Assembly: GCA_903929655.1 (NCBI GenBank)
Contig: CAIYVS010000302.1
Coordinates: 1 to 9,509, forward strand
Direction of reading: 5' to 3'
Origin: an uncultured Bacteroidota bacterium
GTDB taxonomy: Bacteria; Bacteroidota; Bacteroidia; Chitinophagales; Chitinophagaceae
DNA length: 9,509 bases
Positions 1 to 6,853 of this stretch are shown piece by piece (positions within the stretch are counted from its first letter, which is position 1; each line of letters begins with the position of its first letter). Position numbers and translations under genes: made by a program. Below the pieces are notes generated by a model. It made no database searches, was not told the DNA's origin, and saw nothing but the letters and a program-made list of their open reading frames with translations.

Positions 1-75
1 AAGCGCCTGCAATTGCAAAGAAAAGAGGCTTTAGATGCTATACTGAAAAACAACAAAGACAGGTACCAGGCATAA
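1..75 (+). CDS. C-terminal end of an unknown protein (5' part outside window)
   Basis: Frame 1 is open from the first base to a TAA at 73-75 and encodes 24 residues, ending NNKDRYQA. The peptide is charged and helical-looking (QRKEALDAILK), as expected for the C-terminal helix of a soluble protein. It is too short to assign to a family. About 200 bp of AT-rich DNA follow before the photolyase, so this gene is probably not cotranscribed with it, although no convincing terminator is visible. The chance that this is merely an open stretch is real. Confidence 0.5.
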   Translation, partial: KRLQLQRKEALDAILKNNKDRYQA

Positions 76-164
76 TTTCTTTTTTTCGCAACATCTTCCC
101 TGTAAACACCCTACAGATTTTCCTGTGTTCTTAATCATTTAAACTATTAATGTTATAATTTAGA

Positions 165-182
165 GCATAACCTACATTATGC
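165..182. repeat. Short perfect inverted repeat upstream of the photolyase gene
   Basis: GCATAA (165-170) and TTATGC (177-182) are perfect inverted arms separated by 6 bases, in the only intergenic space upstream of the photolyase gene. The geometry fits a dimeric regulator's operator, but 6-bp AT-rich arms also arise by chance. No exact TAnnTTTG box was found in 76-278; the nearest is TAGTCTTG at 205-212, which lacks a matching -33 element. Confidence 0.2.
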
Positions 183-278
183 AGAAAAAGGCTTGCCCCA
201 TATATAGTCTTGGTATTACTGTGCAAAATGCATTAATATTATTCACCAAAACATATCCTGCTTCAGCATATAATTAAG

Positions 279-1583
279 ATGCAAAAACAAATCTCAATAT
301 TCTGGTTCCGGCGCGATTTACGTTTGCACGACAACGCAGGCCTATACCATGCACTCCGTTCAGATCACACCGTCGTACCCATATTTATTTTCGATACCAA
401 CATACTCAACGACCTGGAAGAAAAAGCAGATAAACGCCTCCAATTCATACACCATGCTCTGCAAAATATACAACAACAATTACAAACCCTGGGCAGCACC
501 TTGCATGTTCTCATCGGTAAACCATTGGATGTTTTCAAAAAGCTACAGCATACCTACTCTATAAACGCCGTCTTCACCAACCACGATTATGAACCCTATG
601 CCATAAAAAGAGACAATGAAATCAACACATTTCTCCATCAACATCATATCAGTTTCCACACCTTTAAAGACCAGGTCATTTTCGAAAAAAATGAGATCCT
701 TAAAGATAACGGACAACCCTATACCGTCTATACCCCATACAGCCGCCGCTGGAAAGAAAAATTAAACGATTTCTATATCACCTCATACCCGGTAGAAAAA
801 TATTTTAATCATTTCCACCCGCAAGCCACCATCAATATCCCAAGCCTGGAAGAAATAGGATTTAAAGAAACAGGAACACAGTTTACCGCCCCTGTTTTGA
901 ATGAATCGATCGCGCTTAACTATGACAAAACACGCGATTTTCCTTCCATCGCAGGCACCACAAGACTCAGTGCGCATCTTCGCTTTGGCACAATAAGCAT
1001 TCGTCATTTGCTAAAACAAAGCAAAGAATTAAATGGCACGCTCCTCAACGAATTGATTTGGCGTGAATTCTACCAAATGATCCTCTGGCATTACCCCCAT
1101 GTGGTTTCAGGCTCATTCAAAAAAGAATACGACAATATTCAATGGCGCAACAACGAAAAAGAATTTCAATCCTGGAGCGCAGGACAAACCGGCTATCCCA
1201 TAGTAGACGCAGGCATGCGGGAACTTAATGAAACCGGTTTCATGCACAACCGCGTTCGGATGATAACAGCCAGCTTTCTCACCAAACACTTGCTTATAGA
1301 CTGGCGCCGGGGAGAAGCTCACTTTGCAGCAAAACTGCTCGATTACGATCTCGCCTCCAACAATGGCGGCTGGCAATGGGCCGCTGGTTGTGGCTGCGAT
1401 GCAGCACCATACTTCCGCATATTCAACCCCTATCTGCAAACACAAAAGTTTGATCCTCAATACATTTATATTAAGAAATGGGTACCAGAATTTCAGGAAC
1501 TCACATATCCATTACCAATTATAGAACACAATATAGCCAGGGCAAGGTGTCTGCAAGTCTTTAAGTCCGCATTAAAATCTTAA
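279..1583 (+). CDS. phrB: Class I CPD photolyase (deoxyribodipyrimidine photo-lyase)
   Basis: This flavoenzyme splits UV-induced cyclobutane pyrimidine dimers with blue light, using reduced FAD as electron donor. The 434-aa length is normal for the class. Residues 5-165 form the N-terminal alpha/beta antenna domain, opening with the signature FWFRRDLRLHDN. Residues 215-425 form the helical FAD-binding domain: TTRLSAHLRFGTIS (227-240), NELIWREFY (257-265), TGYPIVDAGMREL (304-316), HNRVRMI (323-329) and NNGGWQW (361-367). By spacing to E. coli PhrB, W289, W342 and W365 make up the electron-transfer tryptophan triad, E258 and W261 match substrate-contacting residues, and N361 matches the Asn near flavin N5. 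The REFY motif and overall length fit class I rather than cry-DASH. The start is fixed by the conserved N-terminus. The antenna cofactor cannot be told from sequence. The GRAS-family gene follows 41 bp downstream on the same strand, so cotranscription is likely. Confidence 0.95.
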   Translation: MQKQISIFWFRRDLRLHDNAGLYHALRSDHTVVPIFIFDTNILNDLEEKADKRLQFIHHALQNIQQQLQTLGSTLHVLIGKPLDVFKKLQHTYSINAVFTNHDYEPYAIKRDNEINTFLHQHHISFHTFKDQVIFEKNEILKDNGQPYTVYTPYSRRWKEKLNDFYITSYPVEKYFNHFHPQATINIPSLEEIGFKETGTQFTAPVLNESIALNYDKTRDFPSIAGTTRLSAHLRFGTISIRHLLKQSKELNGTLLNELIWREFYQMILWHYPHVVSGSFKKEYDNIQWRNNEKEFQSWSAGQTGYPIVDAGMRELNETGFMHNRVRMITASFLTKHLLIDWRRGEAHFAAKLLDYDLASNNGGWQWAAGCGCDAAPYFRIFNPYLQTQKFDPQYIYIKKWVPEFQELTYPLPIIEHNIARARCLQVFKSALKS

Positions 1584-1624
1584 ATTCGTACTGCCTTTAT
1601 TGCTGTTATAAATTTTCGCATTAC

Positions 1625-2728
1625 ATGAATCAAAGAAAATTTCTTTTATTAAAAAATTCCGTAGAAACATTTATTGCCTCCATGCCCCTCACCATGCAGG
1701 CCGGACAGTTAAAAGAATTAGATGATCTCCTGGGCCTCATCTTAAATTATATCGATCATAACAATGAAGCCCTTTTTTTAGCATTATATCTTAAAGCAGT
1801 CCGCGATCACTACGAACCCCAAAGCAATTCATACGGGCACATATACCTTCAGAAATACGAGATACCCCAAATAGAACTGTTCGATATTTTACTCAATAAA
1901 TTTCCTTTCGTACTAAGCGGCCACGCCCTCGTAAACAATAAAATAAAAGAACTGCTCTCTTCTGCAGAGTATGCGCTACTCATAGATGTAGGTACAGGCA
2001 GGGGCATTCAGATGTCCCGCCTCCTGGAAAGCCTCACAGAAAACTCCAACTTAAAAGAACTCACAATAATCGGCATAGAACCATTTGAAGACGCCATAAA
2101 ATATGCCGCAGAACTAATTGAAAAAACTGGAGCAGATCTGCCCTTTAAAGTAAAATTTGTGCCGCTGCACTCACTCGTCGAAAAACTGGATAAAACCACG
2201 CTCATCAAAACATTTCCCAAAACCTCTCAAAAACCTATTGTCAACGCAGCCTTTGTAATACACCACCTCCGCACCGAAGAAGAACGAAACACATTCTTCT
2301 CCTTGATGCATGATATATCCGCCGATGCAATTTTACTCACAGAGCCCCATTCAGATCATATGGAACCTGCCTGGAAAAAACGAGCCACAAATGCCTACAA
2401 ACATTATGGGGCCCTCTATGCCTTAATTGACAAACTTGACATCGGGACAAAAGAAAAAAATGGCTTAAAAATGTTCTTTGGCCGCGAGATAGATGATGTT
2501 GTAGGCAACCCCGAACATCAACGCTACGAACGTCATGAACCCACAGAAAAATGGTTATCCTACCTTAAAAACAATCATTTTAAATCACAGAAACCCGCAA
2601 AAGAAATTACCACCTCTTTAATAGCGGCACCCGTAAATTGCAGCTATGACAATGCCGGGTGCTGGCGCATGGGCTACAATGGCGTAGATATATTATCAGC
2701 CATCTATGCAGTACCTTCAAAAGATTAG
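1625..2728 (+). CDS. Bacterial GRAS-family protein (Rossmann methyltransferase-like)
   Basis: The 367-aa protein shows the GRAS motif series in order. A leucine-rich helical N-terminus (about 1-115) is followed by LLIDVGTGRGIQ (118-129), which corresponds to the plant VHIID motif and here keeps a glycine-rich SAM-loop pattern, and by LTIIGIEP (146-153). Next come VNAAFVIHHL (206-215), LLTEPHSDHMEP (237-248) and a PFYRE-like helix. FGREIDDVVG with ERHEPTEKW (285-310) closely resembles the plant 'GREI..VVA..G..R.ERHE...KW' block. The C-terminus, AGCWRMGYNG (344-353), matches the SAW motif. In plants GRAS proteins are transcription regulators (DELLA, SCARECROW). Bacterial members were proposed by Aravind and colleagues to be small-molecule-binding or methyltransferase enzymes. 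The substrate here is unknown. It probably forms an operon with the photolyase, and its stop codon overlaps the end of the convergent kinase gene by 4 bp. A generic class I methyltransferase call would also be defensible, but the GREI/ERHE and SAW matches favour GRAS. Confidence 0.82.
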   Translation: MNQRKFLLLKNSVETFIASMPLTMQAGQLKELDDLLGLILNYIDHNNEALFLALYLKAVRDHYEPQSNSYGHIYLQKYEIPQIELFDILLNKFPFVLSGHALVNNKIKELLSSAEYALLIDVGTGRGIQMSRLLESLTENSNLKELTIIGIEPFEDAIKYAAELIEKTGADLPFKVKFVPLHSLVEKLDKTTLIKTFPKTSQKPIVNAAFVIHHLRTEEERNTFFSLMHDISADAILLTEPHSDHMEPAWKKRATNAYKHYGALYALIDKLDIGTKEKNGLKMFFGREIDDVVGNPEHQRYERHEPTEKWLSYLKNNHFKSQKPAKEITTSLIAAPVNCSYDNAGCWRMGYNGVDILSAIYAVPSKD

Positions 2729-4887
2729 AGCCTGTCCGTCAGTTCTATAATTTTATTATAAAGGTCCGTAGCCTCAAATGGTTTGGAGATATAACCATTC
2801 ATCCCTATCGCAAAACACTTATCCGATTCTCCGCTTATTGCATCAGCAGTCATGGCCACGATCGGCACACTCTTTTTCAATACCTTCCTGATGTATACAG
2901 TTGCTGTATAGCCATCCATTTCAGGCATTTGCAGGTCCATCAATACAATATCAAAATCCTCCACGGCAAGTTTATCTACAGCCAGCTGCCCGTTACCCAC
3001 CACCACCACATGCGCATTTTGTTTCATCAGGGTTTTCTGCACCACCTTCTGGTTGATAAGATTATCTTCCGCTACAAGTACTCTTACATCTTTTAGCATA
3101 TTCTCTTGTTCTCTTTTATCTTTTATTTCATGGTTCGTATCAGATGCTGTTTCTATCACCGTATAAGGTATCTGCACCGTAAATACAGAACCCTTGCCCA
3201 TTTCGCTCTTCACCGACACTGATCCGTTTTGCAACTCTACCAGCTGTTTCACAATAGCCAGTCCCAAACCTGTGCCCCCGTATATCCTCGATATATTGGT
3301 ATCAGTCTGCGTATAACTTTCAAAAATATTCCCCAGTTTATCATTCGGAATACCAATACCCGTATCTATAACATCAATATTCAGCATCACCTGCTTACCC
3401 CTGCGCGATGCAGGATAAACCTTTACCTCCACCGATCCCGACTCCGTAAATTTTACAGCATTACCCACAAGATTAATGATAACCTGTTGCAAACGCAAAG
3501 GATCACCAACCAGGTTCTCAGGCACAGAAGTATCCACAAAACACTTCAGGGGCAGCTTCTTCTCATTCGCCCTGAACAGCAAAGGATACATAGCCTTCTT
3601 AATAGCCTGCCTTGGTTTAAACTCAGTTGATTCCAAATGAAACTTTCCGGACTTGATCTTGGAAAAATCCAGCAGGTCATTAATAATAGCCAGCAGGTTT
3701 TTTGCAGATTCCTGTATAGCCTCCATAAACTCTGTTTGTTCAGAATTTAAATTGCTGCTCATTAACAGGTTGCTCATACCCAAGATGCCGTTCATCGGCG
3801 TGCGTATCTCATGGCTCATATTAGCCATAAATATTTCCTGTGCCTCCTTAGCCTGTTCAGCTTCTTTCTTCGCCTCCAGCATCAGGCGCTCCGATTTTTT
3901 CAGGCTGCTCACATCAGTCGAGAAATTGCAGATATACTCTATATCCCCATTCTTATCAAAGATCGGGAACTTCATCAGGTAATAATTAGTAGTCTTCCCG
4001 TTCCTGTGAAAGTATTCATCCTCAAACGCTACCATTTGCTTTTCTTCTATCACCTTCCGGTCATACTCTTCATACAACTTATTTTTCTCCTCCCTGTTAT
4101 TCAGCCTCGGCGACACAGGCGAATCCTGACCGCTGGCCAAACCCGCAAGATTCTTCATCCTGCTATTCGTCAGCACGATCTCACCCTTCAGGTTTTTCAG
4201 GTATATAATAACCGGGCAATAATCAATAATAGTCTGTAATAACTGCTGTTGTAATTTCCTGGCATGCTCCGTACGTTCCAGCTCCAGCTGCATCTTCTTC
4301 TCATTATCAATATCCCACATCATCAGCTGCAATTGCCGCACATCCCCATCATCATCTTTAACAGGATACATCCTGCACGATATCCATTTGCTGTTACCAT
4401 CTTTAGTCAAAATCTGCAATTGCAGCGTTTCCTCATGCTCATTGCCCTCTGGTATACCCATAATAGCACCCGAGATTTCTCCCCTGAATTCTTCAGGTAT
4501 ATATTTTATAAGATCTGCTCCTACAAGTTCTTCAGGCAAATAACCATACAACCTTTCCGCATTTTTACTGATGAACTTTATAATACCATCCGTATTAATA
4601 ACAATGCTGCACACACCCGATCCTTCCACAATATGCCGGTATGTTTGTTCAAGCATCGTGCTCTCATATCGTACCTTGATATCCTTACGCAACTTCTTAA
4701 TTACATTCAGAATACTTATGATCAATATGCAGCCTAAAATAAAAGACGATATACTCGGCAGGAATAGTAAAAATGTATTGCTGATAATCGTTGGATTAAA
4801 ATACAGCACAATAGCACGCACTAAAGGTGCACAAGTAGTTATTATAAGAAAAATAAAAATAAAAATGACTTGCCTGCGGATGCTCAT
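2725..4887 (-). CDS. Membrane-anchored hybrid histidine kinase (2 TM, PAS-PAS-HisKA-HATPase-REC)
   Basis: The 720-aa sensor kinase starts with two hydrophobic membrane segments (about 7-28 and 36-60) and almost no periplasmic loop, so sensing is probably by the cytoplasmic PAS domains. PAS1 spans about 80-195 (SIVINTDGIIKFISKNAERLYGY region) and PAS2 about 215-328; each ends in a PAC-like stretch. A coiled linker leads to HisKA with the phospho-acceptor H359 in SHEIRTP. The ATPase domain has the N box (N472, N476), the G1 box DTGIGIP (508-514) and GGTGLGL (537-543). The C-terminal receiver has acidic E607/D608, phospho-acceptor D651 (LMDLQMPEMDG), T680 and K702, all intact. It should autophosphorylate on His and pass phosphate to its own receiver, and then probably to a separate phosphotransfer protein not seen here. 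No response regulator or HPt gene lies beside it, so its output is unknown. It converges on and overlaps the GRAS gene by 4 bp. Confidence 0.95.
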   Translation of the reverse strand: MSIRRQVIFIFIFLIITTCAPLVRAIVLYFNPTIISNTFLLFLPSISSFILGCILIISILNVIKKLRKDIKVRYESTMLEQTYRHIVEGSGVCSIVINTDGIIKFISKNAERLYGYLPEELVGADLIKYIPEEFRGEISGAIMGIPEGNEHEETLQLQILTKDGNSKWISCRMYPVKDDDGDVRQLQLMMWDIDNEKKMQLELERTEHARKLQQQLLQTIIDYCPVIIYLKNLKGEIVLTNSRMKNLAGLASGQDSPVSPRLNNREEKNKLYEEYDRKVIEEKQMVAFEDEYFHRNGKTTNYYLMKFPIFDKNGDIEYICNFSTDVSSLKKSERLMLEAKKEAEQAKEAQEIFMANMSHEIRTPMNGILGMSNLLMSSNLNSEQTEFMEAIQESAKNLLAIINDLLDFSKIKSGKFHLESTEFKPRQAIKKAMYPLLFRANEKKLPLKCFVDTSVPENLVGDPLRLQQVIINLVGNAVKFTESGSVEVKVYPASRRGKQVMLNIDVIDTGIGIPNDKLGNIFESYTQTDTNISRIYGGTGLGLAIVKQLVELQNGSVSVKSEMGKGSVFTVQIPYTVIETASDTNHEIKDKREQENMLKDVRVLVAEDNLINQKVVQKTLMKQNAHVVVVGNGQLAVDKLAVEDFDIVLMDLQMPEMDGYTATVYIRKVLKKSVPIVAMTADAISGESDKCFAIGMNGYISKPFEATDLYNKIIELTDRL

Positions 4888-4925
4888 ATTCTCTTACCTA
4901 AAAATATATAATCTCAACGTGTAAA

Positions 4926-4956
4926 CAAATATAGTAATAATAAATCCTCCGTCAAT
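4926..4956 (-). promoter_or_regulatory. Bacteroidota-type promoter for the hybrid kinase
   Basis: Read on the minus strand, TATATTTG (4933 to 4926) is an exact match to the Bacteroidota -7 box TAnnTTTG. ATTG (4956 to 4953) lies upstream with a 19-base spacer and fits the -33 TTTG/TTG element. Transcription would begin near 4919-4920, giving a leader of about 32 bases to the kinase start at 4887. Both boxes are short, so this is a well-placed prediction rather than proof. Confidence 0.5.
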
Positions 4957-5011
4957 TAAGTTTTTGCTGGATAAACTGTTGATAAACCACCACTACTCCC
5001 ATCTCTCACCC

Positions 5012-5047
5012 TAAAACAAAATGCTGCCCTGCATCAGAAAGGCAGCA
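5012..5047 (-). terminator. Rho-independent terminator-like hairpin, minus strand
   Basis: TGCTGCC (5022-5028) and GGCAGCA (5041-5047) form a perfect 7-bp GC-rich stem around a 12-base loop. Read on the minus strand, the stem is followed by TTTTGTTTTAG (5021 down to 5011), a U-rich tail. On the plus strand it is followed by A-rich sequence, so it would act only on leftward transcription. It would stop transcripts arriving from the gam operon before they enter the kinase gene. No terminator was seen closer to gam. Confidence 0.5.
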
Positions 5048-5216
5048 AAACCACCTGTCTGTATATGCTATGAAAAAACCTCACTCTAAAAATCACTACA
5101 TACCAGGCTAGCCATCATATCAACAACACAAATATCAATCATCCAGTATTTTACAGAATATATTTTCACTATATTAACCCTAACTTTAAGTTTGCTTAAG
5201 CACAAATTAACGGCCT

Positions 5217-5462
5217 ATGGACTACACAACAATGCTCGCAGCCATCAAAAAATACCTGGAAAAACGCTACAGCTACGAGATCATCAACAACCTTCGCAAA
5301 GGCAAACACTTTATTGCAGAGCGAAAGGACCTCCGCGCAATACTGCCCCAAATAAATGAAGATATACTCGAAATACTCCTCGAAAAAATGTCCGAAGACG
5401 GCTACATATCAAAAGATGACGGGCACACAATTACATTCTCACTGCCTTTTATTTTTCAATAA
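5217..5462 (+). CDS. Small winged-helix-like protein of unknown function
   Basis: This 81-aa ORF starts with MDYTTMLAAIKKYLEKRY and uses codons like the neighbouring genes. Residues 37-76 read like the end of a winged helix-turn-helix: two helices (ILPQINEDILEILLEKMSEDG) followed by a short beta wing (YISKDDGHTITFS). The segment at 20-33 (YEIINNLRKGKHF) could be a strand and turn. There are no cysteine motifs, signal peptide or membrane segment. It stands alone between a divergently oriented kinase and the leftward Mu-like module, so context does not reveal a role. It may be a host gene at the edge of the inserted module or an accessory regulator. I do not recognise the family. Confidence 0.6.
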   Translation: MDYTTMLAAIKKYLEKRYSYEIINNLRKGKHFIAERKDLRAILPQINEDILEILLEKMSEDGYISKDDGHTITFSLPFIFQ

Positions 5463-5768
5463 AGACAACAACTTGTACTTGCCCCTTAACTGCATATAAA
5501 TTTCTGTAAAATACCGCGATGACAATCGCTCTCTCAGGCCCCCGCCCATTTTTTGAACCCGGAGTGACACATAATTTCTTACAGCCCCTACATTCATAAA
5601 AACACTTTTCTTAGCCTTCCTTTTCTTTGTTTCTTTTGCATGCGCAAGAAAAGTGATCATCATATCGTGCTTCTGTTGTCTCCTGTTCATAGTAATATTA
5701 AATTTAAGTTACGCATTTTTTTCGGATAAAGATTCATTTGTCTTCTATTTAATTTTTCTTTTACAATT
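5463..5768. other. Intergenic region left of gam with a near-palindrome
   Basis: This 306-bp stretch has no gene I would support. It holds a 22-bp near-palindrome centred at 5640/5641 (TTTCTTTTGCA then TGCGCAAGAAA, one mismatch and one G-T pair). The surrounding C/T-rich strand (5603-5651) resembles intergenic hairpin elements common in Bacteroidota. Any left boundary of the Mu-like module would be expected here or in the 4888-5216 gap, but no clear terminal repeat or target duplication was found by eye. Confidence 0.5.
5630..5651. repeat. 22-bp near-palindrome
   Basis: TTTCTTTTGCA (5630-5640) is followed directly by TGCGCAAGAAA (5641-5651). The two halves pair at 9 of 11 positions, with one further G-T pair and one mismatch. 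Neither strand has a U-tract after the stem, so it is not a standard terminator. It looks like an intergenic repetitive hairpin, or possibly a dyad binding site. Confidence 0.4.
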
Positions 5769-6278
5769 TTATGCAGCTGTTTTGCACAATTCAATAAAGA
5801 AAATTTCATCCTGCACCACCTCTACGCCTATCTCCCTCAACCTCGGCGCCACCATTTCCTTATGCCTGTCCGCAAGCAGCAAGTCCTTCGCCGGCTCCTC
5901 CGTTCTCCTCACATAATCCGGCAACTGCTCCTTCAGTTTCTCCAGCACCAGCTTCCAGTTCACACCCCTAAGTGTTTTCAGCTTCGGCGTTCCCAGCCTG
6001 TAACCCACCGTCCCATACAGCGTACTCAAACTTCTCCGCTTACAGAACAAAGAATTCTTTTGCTCCTTGCAATACGTCTGTATCAGCTCCATCATACACC
6101 GCTTTTGTTCTCCCAGGTAAGCCAGCTCGCCCCTGTACCGCTCCCGTATCTGCTGCATTTCAGTCTCAATAATTTGCATCAGCTCACTTTCACGCAATGC
6201 CGCCTTTGCATACCCGGCCATAGCATCCTCAAACTCCTGCGCACTAATGGCCTCAACTACTTTTTTACTTATTCTCAT
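5769..6278 (-). CDS. gam: Mu Gam-like DNA-end-binding (host-nuclease inhibitor) protein
   Basis: The 169-aa protein matches the phage Mu Gam family in length and layout. A long amphipathic helical region (about 14-75) is rich in Glu, Gln and Arg and likely forms the coiled-coil arms. It is followed by the family's best-conserved strand block, YGTVGYRLGTPKLK (88-101), and a C-terminal helical part ending VQDEIFFIEL. Mu Gam binds double-stranded DNA ends as a dimer, is related to eukaryotic Ku, and shields linear DNA from exonucleases. It is the last gene of the leftward module, separated from the 104-aa gene by 260 bp that contain repetitive hairpins, so it may be transcribed by read-through or from its own unrecognised promoter. 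The reading frame is intact, with no sign of decay. Confidence 0.85.
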   Translation of the reverse strand: MRISKKVVEAISAQEFEDAMAGYAKAALRESELMQIIETEMQQIRERYRGELAYLGEQKRCMMELIQTYCKEQKNSLFCKRRSLSTLYGTVGYRLGTPKLKTLRGVNWKLVLEKLKEQLPDYVRRTEEPAKDLLLADRHKEMVAPRLREIGVEVVQDEIFFIELCKTAA

Positions 6279-6380
6279 GGTTAAAGAGTTTTATTAAAAT
6301 TTTATAGGGACTGTTTCATTAGGATTCATCGCTAATCTCATACCAACCCGACCTTTACATCGCATTGCCTTTTTCGAATG

Positions 6381-6404
6381 GTTGTTGGTCGCTTGGCCAA
6401 CAAC
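6381..6404. repeat. Intergenic hairpin repeat with 8-bp stem
   Basis: GTTGTTGG (6381-6388) and CCAACAAC (6397-6404) are perfect inverted arms around an 8-base loop. Neither strand shows a long U-tract after the stem, so it looks more like a repetitive hairpin element than a terminator. It lies between the 104-aa gene and gam. Confidence 0.5.
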
Positions 6405-6470
6405 ACATATTTTAGGCCTTCACTTCCAATTGCCTCTTTCCAAAATAAGGACAACAACTCGCGATGGGAT

Positions 6471-6510
6471 TCCCCCCTTAGCTAAAGCCTTGTGCGAAAG
6501 CGAAGGGGGA
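6471..6510. repeat. C/G-rich hairpin repeat inside the operon gap
   Basis: The left arm ends CCCCCTTAGCT (6473-6483) and the right arm is AGCGAAGGGGG (6499-6509). They pair over 11-12 bp with one mismatch around a 15-base loop. The left arm, with its ATTCCCCC start, closely resembles the last bases of the window (ATTCCCCCTTTAGCG, 9495-9509), which suggests two copies of one intergenic repeat family. Confidence 0.55.
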
Positions 6511-6538
6511 GAGGGGGATGTTAACATCATCTCATACC

Positions 6539-6853
6539 TCAGGCACTCAGCACACTCATTTTTTGAAAGATCGAATCCACCACCACCTGTGCATACTTAT
6601 GCCTTCGCAAGTCCAGCATATTCCACAACTGGAAAAACGCCTCCGCCTCCGTGCCCGATAATCTCAGCACATACTTTTCCTGTCTTTTCTGCAGCATCCT
6701 TTGCAATTTGTAGTGCAACTCCTGCATATACTCATGCAGCAACCTTTCATGTTCATTACGCGGCACAAACAACTCCTTCACCTCATCGCAAACACCATAC
6801 AGCACCTCCGCCCTTTCATAACTTATTTTCAGCGCTATTGTTCTTTTATCCAT
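6539..6853 (-). CDS. Unknown 104-aa protein of the Mu-like early operon
   Basis: This ORF starts MDKRTIALKISYERAEVLYGV and is predicted mostly helical. A charged central helix with heptad-like spacing (about 35-62: EHERLLHEYMQELHYKLQRML) is followed by LRLSGTEAEAFFQLWNML, where the SGTEA stretch looks like a helix cap. Its start lies 19 bp inside the end of the upstream DnaA domain IV gene, so the two are probably translationally coupled. No catalytic or metal-binding motif is visible, and I do not recognise the family. The tight coupling suggests a partner or modulator of the DnaA-like protein or of the MuB-type ATPase. Confidence 0.72.
   Translation of the reverse strand: MDKRTIALKISYERAEVLYGVCDEVKELFVPRNEHERLLHEYMQELHYKLQRMLQKRQEKYVLRLSGTEAEAFFQLWNMLDLRRHKYAQVVVDSIFQKMSVLSA

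Larger units (their letters stand above)
4888..5216. other. Intergenic region between kinase and 81-aa gene
   Basis: This 329-bp AT-rich stretch holds the kinase promoter (4926-4956) and a terminator-like hairpin (5012-5047). Near 5184-5200, just before the 81-aa gene, CTTTAAG and CTTAAG flank TTTG, and TAACTTTA (5181-5188) is one base off the -7 consensus, but no suitable -33 element was found. No further coding region or RNA gene was seen. Confidence 0.6.

Noticed and set aside
100..116. CTGTA...TACAG hairpin after the partial first gene
   Set aside because: A 5-bp stem with only ATTTT after it is too weak to call a terminator.
4966..4985. Two DnaA-box-like sequences, GCTGGATAA and TGTTGATAA, left of the DnaA-like operon
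   Set aside because: Each differs from TGTGGATAA by one or two bases, and AT-rich DNA yields such matches often. No AT-rich unwinding repeats or further boxes support an origin.
5439..5690. 83-aa minus-strand ORF (contains AHAKETKKRKAKKSV)
   Set aside because: It overlaps the end of the 81-aa gene, is low in complexity and very basic, and spans the near-palindrome at 5630-5651. It looks like an intergenic repeat read as protein.
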